A DNA stretch of 16,833 bases from Anaerolineae bacterium (lineage in GTDB: Bacteria; Chloroflexota; Anaerolineae; UBA4142). Shown here in pieces: positions 13,629-16,833 of this stretch. Made by a program: the position numbers and the translations under genes. The stretch spans positions 1 to 16,833 of the forward strand of contig DAIDTM010000051.1 in assembly GCA_027457205.1 (NCBI GenBank). The letters run 5' to 3'. Under the pieces are notes generated by a model that saw nothing but the letters and a program-made list of their open reading frames with translations, had not been told where the DNA came from and made no database searches. The first letter of the stretch is position 1. Each line of letters starts with the position of its first letter.

Positions 13629-13705
13629 TGGCGGATGGCGGATGGCAAATCGCAAATCGCAAATTGTTGACACGCCATTTGCCATTCGCTAATTGCCATT
13701 CGTTA
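13629..13705. repeat. Inverted heptamer repeat element D
   Basis: Eleven 7-base units run in one register. The left part has TGGCGGA (13629 and 13636), TGGCAAA (13643) and TCGCAAA (13650 and 13657). The right part, after a centre near 13664-13677, has TTTGCCA (13678), TTCGCTA (13685), ATTGCCA (13692) and TTCGTTA (13699). TTTGCCA and TGGCAAA are exact reverse complements. The element fills the gap between two genes. It also overlaps the last codons and stop of the O-antigen-ligase/TPR gene. Confidence 0.8.
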
Positions 13706-16700
13706 CATTCCCTTGCAGTGTCGTCACGTACGCTTGCAGCGTGGGCTTGTCTGCCGCGCCGGCGAGCGCGAGCGCGGCTTGGGCGGCGCTGAGGGCTTGA
13801 TCGAGCTGCTTGGCTTTTTCCGCGTTGATGGCGACCTGCAGGTTTTGCCAGATCGCCTTTTCGTTTACCGGCGCGAGCGCGGCGGCGGCTACCACCGCGG
13901 TTTGCGCCTGGTCGAGCTGATTGAGCTGCAGACTCAGCAACGCCACGTTCTTCTCCGCGTCGTAATCGCCGGGCGCGAGGCGCGTGATGGTAATGTAGAC
14001 CGGCAGCGCGAACTGCGGCTGCCCGCGCGCTTTCCACAGCGCCGCCAGATTGCGCTGCGCCGTCACGTCGTTCGGCGATTTCTGCGCGGCTTGAATCAAA
14101 CTTTGCAGATTCTGAAGCTGCGTCGCAAAGTCCTGGAAACGCGACAGGTCTTGGCTATGCGACTGTGTCGCCAGATCGACTACATGCCGCATCGCCGTCA
14201 CCGCCGCGTCGATCTGCCCGGTCTCGGAGAGGAAATTGACCAGCGTGAGATTCAACAGAGTATCGTTGGGAGCAAGCCGCACGGCTTGCTCGATTTCGCT
14301 GCGCGCGAGGTCGAGTTTGCCGGCGCTCTTGTACAGATTCGCCAGCGCGAGCCGCGCGGCGGTCGAACCAGGGCTAGCCGAAATCACCGCGGTGTACGAG
14401 AGGACAGCGCGCGGCAGAATGTCCGGCATCGATAAAGTCGTCTGGACGTTCGTCTGAAGCGTATTGTCCGGATTCATCACGGAAGTCGGATCGAGCGCGA
14501 TGGCTCGCAGATAATTATCGGCGGCGACGGTGAGATTGTGCTGGCTTACGTAATAGTCGCCCAGGTACGCGAACGTCGGCGCGTATTCCTGGTCGAGCCG
14601 CAGCGAGTCCTCCAACTGCGCGTACGCCTGGCTCATCTCATTATCCTGAAAGTACGTCTGCGCCAGTTCGTCGCGCAGGAGCGCTGAATTGGGACTGAGG
14701 CGAAGCGCGTTCTGATAATACTGGATCGATTTTTGTAGTTGATCGGCTTTCTGCGCGGGATCGGTGAGCAACGTTGCCCAGGTGTGATGCAGTCGCGCCA
14801 GATTCGCCGAATGATCGGTATTGAGCGGATTGATTTGCAGCGCCTTTTTCAAAACCGCATCGGCGTTGTTGAGCAGAGAATCGCGTTTCGTCGGATCGGT
14901 GGCTGCGCGCGCGGATTCCAGGTACGCGCGTCCCAGGAAGAGCGCGTAGAAATCCTGGGACGGCTGCAACGCCAGCGCGCGTTCGTACACCGCGATGCTC
15001 TGATCCCACGCGCCGGCATTGTCGTAGGTCAGCCCCACTTTGTAGAGAATGTCCGCCGCGACGCCGGCATAGTTGGTCGAATAGATCGCCACGGTCACGG
15101 CGACAAGGAGGACTGGCGCAACCAGCGCGGACAGCGGCTCGCGCGTCCACTCGAACGCCGTCGGCGTCCCCTCGTCGAACCACAGTCCGAGCGCGAGCGC
15201 GCCGACCAGCGCGAAGACCGCGAGGTAATACAGCCCGATCAGTCCGAGCAGCGACGCGGTCTGGTCGCCGGACTGGACCAAGAAATGCGTGTGCAGCAGA
15301 GCGTACCAGATCAACGCGGTGAGCGACAAGACCGCGAACAATCCAATCGGAAACAACGCTTGATCGCGCGGCGCGTCCAAGCCCAGGACGCCGGCGACGA
15401 CCCAGGTCAGCGCGAACATCAGGAAGACGCCGTACGATACGGCGTTGCCTTTCATAAAGAGCGACCGGGAGACGGCGTCGAGCGCGCTCGTCGCGCCGGT
15501 CTGGTTGGTGAAGAATTCAAAGCCCAGCGTAATCAAAATCAGCGTGACGACCGCCGTCCACGCGAGCACCGGCGCAGGTGAACTGTTTGCGCCGCGCGTT
15601 GGCTTGCGCGACGCGTCTGGCGCGCGGCGATTCTTGCGGCGGCGCGCCACCGGCCGCGCGGACTCCTCGACGATGGGGCGCGGCGCGGCAGCCACCGCCG
15701 CCGGCGCGGCTTCGTTCAGACGATTCATTCCGATGACGACGAACAGCGCGGCGTAGAACCAGAAATACAATTGCGTCGAGCCGATGGCGATCCCAAAGTT
15801 GATTTCGATAAAATGACCGATCACTGCCGCGAGGAGCGCGCCGACCCAGAGTGCGCGCGTCGGATCGATGGCAATCTCGCCGGCGCGGGAACGCCGCACC
15901 GCGATGCCGACGAGGAAAATAAAGAGTCCGACGATCATCCCGGAAGGCAGCGCGACGCCGGCGTAGTACCAACCGCGCAGAAATCCGAACGCGAGCACGG
16001 TGATGATCCCGCCCGCCAGCCACAGCGCGATAAACGCGTTGCGCTCCGCCGGCGTCGCGATCGCGCCGATCCACTTGAGCGCAAGATAAACGACGGAGGT
16101 GTACAAAAAGATATAGGCAAGAAATCCGAGCAAACCGGTGGTGACCAGCGAATCGAACGTCTCGTTGTGCGACCGATCGGGCGAGGCGTTGCGCGCCTCG
16201 TAGTGCGCCAAGTCGGGCGGATAGTAGCGATTGTACGCGACGTACATCGCTTCGGGTCCATAGCCCACCAGCGGTCGAATCGCGTTGAGCGGGTCATCGC
16301 CGCTGATCGGCGACCAGAGCGGCGCGTGCGGCAGGATGAGCGGAACATCGCCTTGCCAGATCAATTCACGCACCTTGCCGGTCGGATCATTCTGATCGAA
16401 AATCGATCCAAAGCGTCCAACATACGGCAGATTCTTGAGCGGCTCGAGCGGAGAATGGGGCAGGTTGAATACGATGAGAAAAGCGATGCCGACCGCCGCC
16501 AGTCCGATCGCGCCGAACACCACTTGGCGCGCGCCGCGCACGAGCGCGTACAGGACGACGAAGAGGAACAGACCGCTCGCCAGACCAACCCAGGGACCGC
16601 GGCTTTGCGAAAAGAAAATCGTCATCACCACCGCGCTCACGATGTTCGTGTACGTCGCCAGCAGCAAACTCTGGCGCGGGCTGGTGTTCGTCAGCCGAGC

Positions 16701-16833
16701 GAAAAGGTACGCGAGTGGGAAGAGCAGAATCGCCAACGCCGCGCCCAGCGCAAAGTCCGCCAGCCATAATCCCATCGATACAACGACGATCGCTCCGGCG
16801 ATGCCAATGTACAGTGCGCGCGCCAGCGGCGCG
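13689..16833 (-). CDS. O-antigen-ligase-like membrane protein fused to a TPR tail (5' end outside window)
   Basis: At least 1,048 residues; the frame stays open to the right edge, so the gene starts beyond it. The ATG at 16773-16775 is internal, because the codons before it continue a membrane helix ('LYIGIAGAIVVVSMGLWLADF'). The first third has many membrane helices and a Wzy/WaaL-family motif 'SQSRGPWVGLASG', followed by a large outer loop ('YGPEAMYVAYNRYYPPDLAHYEARNASPDRSHNETFD') typical of O-antigen ligases/polymerases. A basic linker ('ARRRKNRRAPDASRKP') leads to five or six more helices. About 460 C-terminal residues then form TPR-like helices ('LYKVGLTYDNAGAWDQSIAVYERALALQP', 'YYQNALRLSPNSALLRDELAQTYF'). 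It probably polymerises or transfers surface glycan, with the TPR part as a docking scaffold. It precedes the WecA-like gene. The last four residues and stop are encoded within repeat element D. Confidence 0.85.
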   Translation of the reverse strand, partial: APLARALYIGIAGAIVVVSMGLWLADFALGAALAILLFPLAYLFARLTNTSPRQSLLLATYTNIVSAVVMTIFFSQSRGPWVGLASGLFLFVVLYALVRGARQVVFGAIGLAAVGIAFLIVFNLPHSPLEPLKNLPYVGRFGSIFDQNDPTGKVRELIWQGDVPLILPHAPLWSPISGDDPLNAIRPLVGYGPEAMYVAYNRYYPPDLAHYEARNASPDRSHNETFDSLVTTGLLGFLAYIFLYTSVVYLALKWIGAIATPAERNAFIALWLAGGIITVLAFGFLRGWYYAGVALPSGMIVGLFIFLVGIAVRRSRAGEIAIDPTRALWVGALLAAVIGHFIEINFGIAIGSTQLYFWFYAALFVVIGMNRLNEAAPAAVAAAPRPIVEESARPVARRRKNRRAPDASRKPTRGANSSPAPVLAWTAVVTLILITLGFEFFTNQTGATSALDAVSRSLFMKGNAVSYGVFLMFALTWVVAGVLGLDAPRDQALFPIGLFAVLSLTALIWYALLHTHFLVQSGDQTASLLGLIGLYYLAVFALVGALALGLWFDEGTPTAFEWTREPLSALVAPVLLVAVTVAIYSTNYAGVAADILYKVGLTYDNAGAWDQSIAVYERALALQPSQDFYALFLGRAYLESARAATDPTKRDSLLNNADAVLKKALQINPLNTDHSANLARLHHTWATLLTDPAQKADQLQKSIQYYQNALRLSPNSALLRDELAQTYFQDNEMSQAYAQLEDSLRLDQEYAPTFAYLGDYYVSQHNLTVAADNYLRAIALDPTSVMNPDNTLQTNVQTTLSMPDILPRAVLSYTAVISASPGSTAARLALANLYKSAGKLDLARSEIEQAVRLAPNDTLLNLTLVNFLSETGQIDAAVTAMRHVVDLATQSHSQDLSRFQDFATQLQNLQSLIQAAQKSPNDVTAQRNLAALWKARGQPQFALPVYITITRLAPGDYDAEKNVALLSLQLNQLDQAQTAVVAAAALAPVNEKAIWQNLQVAINAEKAKQLDQALSAAQAALALAGAADKPTLQAYVTTLQGNVTNGN

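Noticed and set aside
13626..13685. 20-residue N-terminal extension of the WecA-like transferase
   Set aside because: All extra residues are encoded by the heptamer repeat and no ribosome site is seen; family members begin at the membrane helix.
13629..13705. CRISPR-like array
   Set aside because: Units are 7 bases with no spacers, are inverted halfway, and no cas gene is nearby.
15771..16769. Plus-strand open frame of 332 codons opposite the O-antigen-ligase gene
   Set aside because: Arg/Asp/Glu-rich antisense shadow without motifs; the opposite strand encodes clear membrane helices.

Overview
The window reads as chromosomal DNA of a GC-rich, free-living bacterium, most likely a member of the Chloroflexota. 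That assignment is an inference. It rests on the style of several proteins: an HtrA whose two PDZ domains carry the same insertion, a guanylate kinase with a GVGKD P-loop, an S41 protease with a TFGTGTV motif, and a very large O-antigen-ligase/TPR fusion. There is no rRNA or other marker to confirm it. Every convincing gene lies on the minus strand, so transcription runs from right to left. I see no tRNA, rRNA, CRISPR array, transposase or phage gene.

Reading in the direction of transcription, the first block (16833 to 8316) is a cell-surface polysaccharide and signalling operon. It holds a large O-antigen-ligase-like membrane protein with a long TPR tail (5' end outside the window), a WecA/MraY-type sugar-phosphate transferase, a nucleotide-sugar dehydrogenase, guanylate kinase, and an OmpR/PhoB-type response regulator with its membrane histidine kinase. 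From the transferase onward the gaps are overlaps, a base or two, or 42 bases. A strong intrinsic terminator at 8316-8351 closes the block.

The second block (8277 to 1441) looks like an envelope-maintenance operon. Its promoter region contains four hexamers spaced exactly 11 bp apart, the layout bound by OmpR/PhoB-family regulators. Then follow a 70-residue membrane protein, a membrane-anchored HtrA protease with two PDZ domains, a membrane-anchored NEW3-repeat protein, an ABC ATPase, an ABC-2 permease, and an S41 (CtpA-like) protease that has Thr where the catalytic Lys is expected. A hairpin followed by a T-rich tract at 1441-1486 ends it. The proposal that the adjacent two-component system controls this operon, like CssRS and htrA in Bacillus subtilis, is an inference from position and the 11-bp repeats.

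The third block holds a radical SAM protein with its own likely promoter (TATAAT at 1385-1390) and, at the left edge, the N-terminus of an acyl-CoA dehydrogenase.

The most unusual structure is in the gaps between genes. Four of them (199-259, 3934-4018, 8416-8469, 13629-13705) each hold a different short element built the same way: a few degenerate tandem units of 7, 8 or 9 bp, followed by roughly the inverted complement of the same unit. In two of them all units stay in one 7-bp register through the centre. One is bracketed by a 9-bp direct repeat, and another supplies the last codons and stop of the gene it abuts. I know of no named family with this exact design; heptameric STRR repeats of cyanobacteria are the nearest comparison I can offer.
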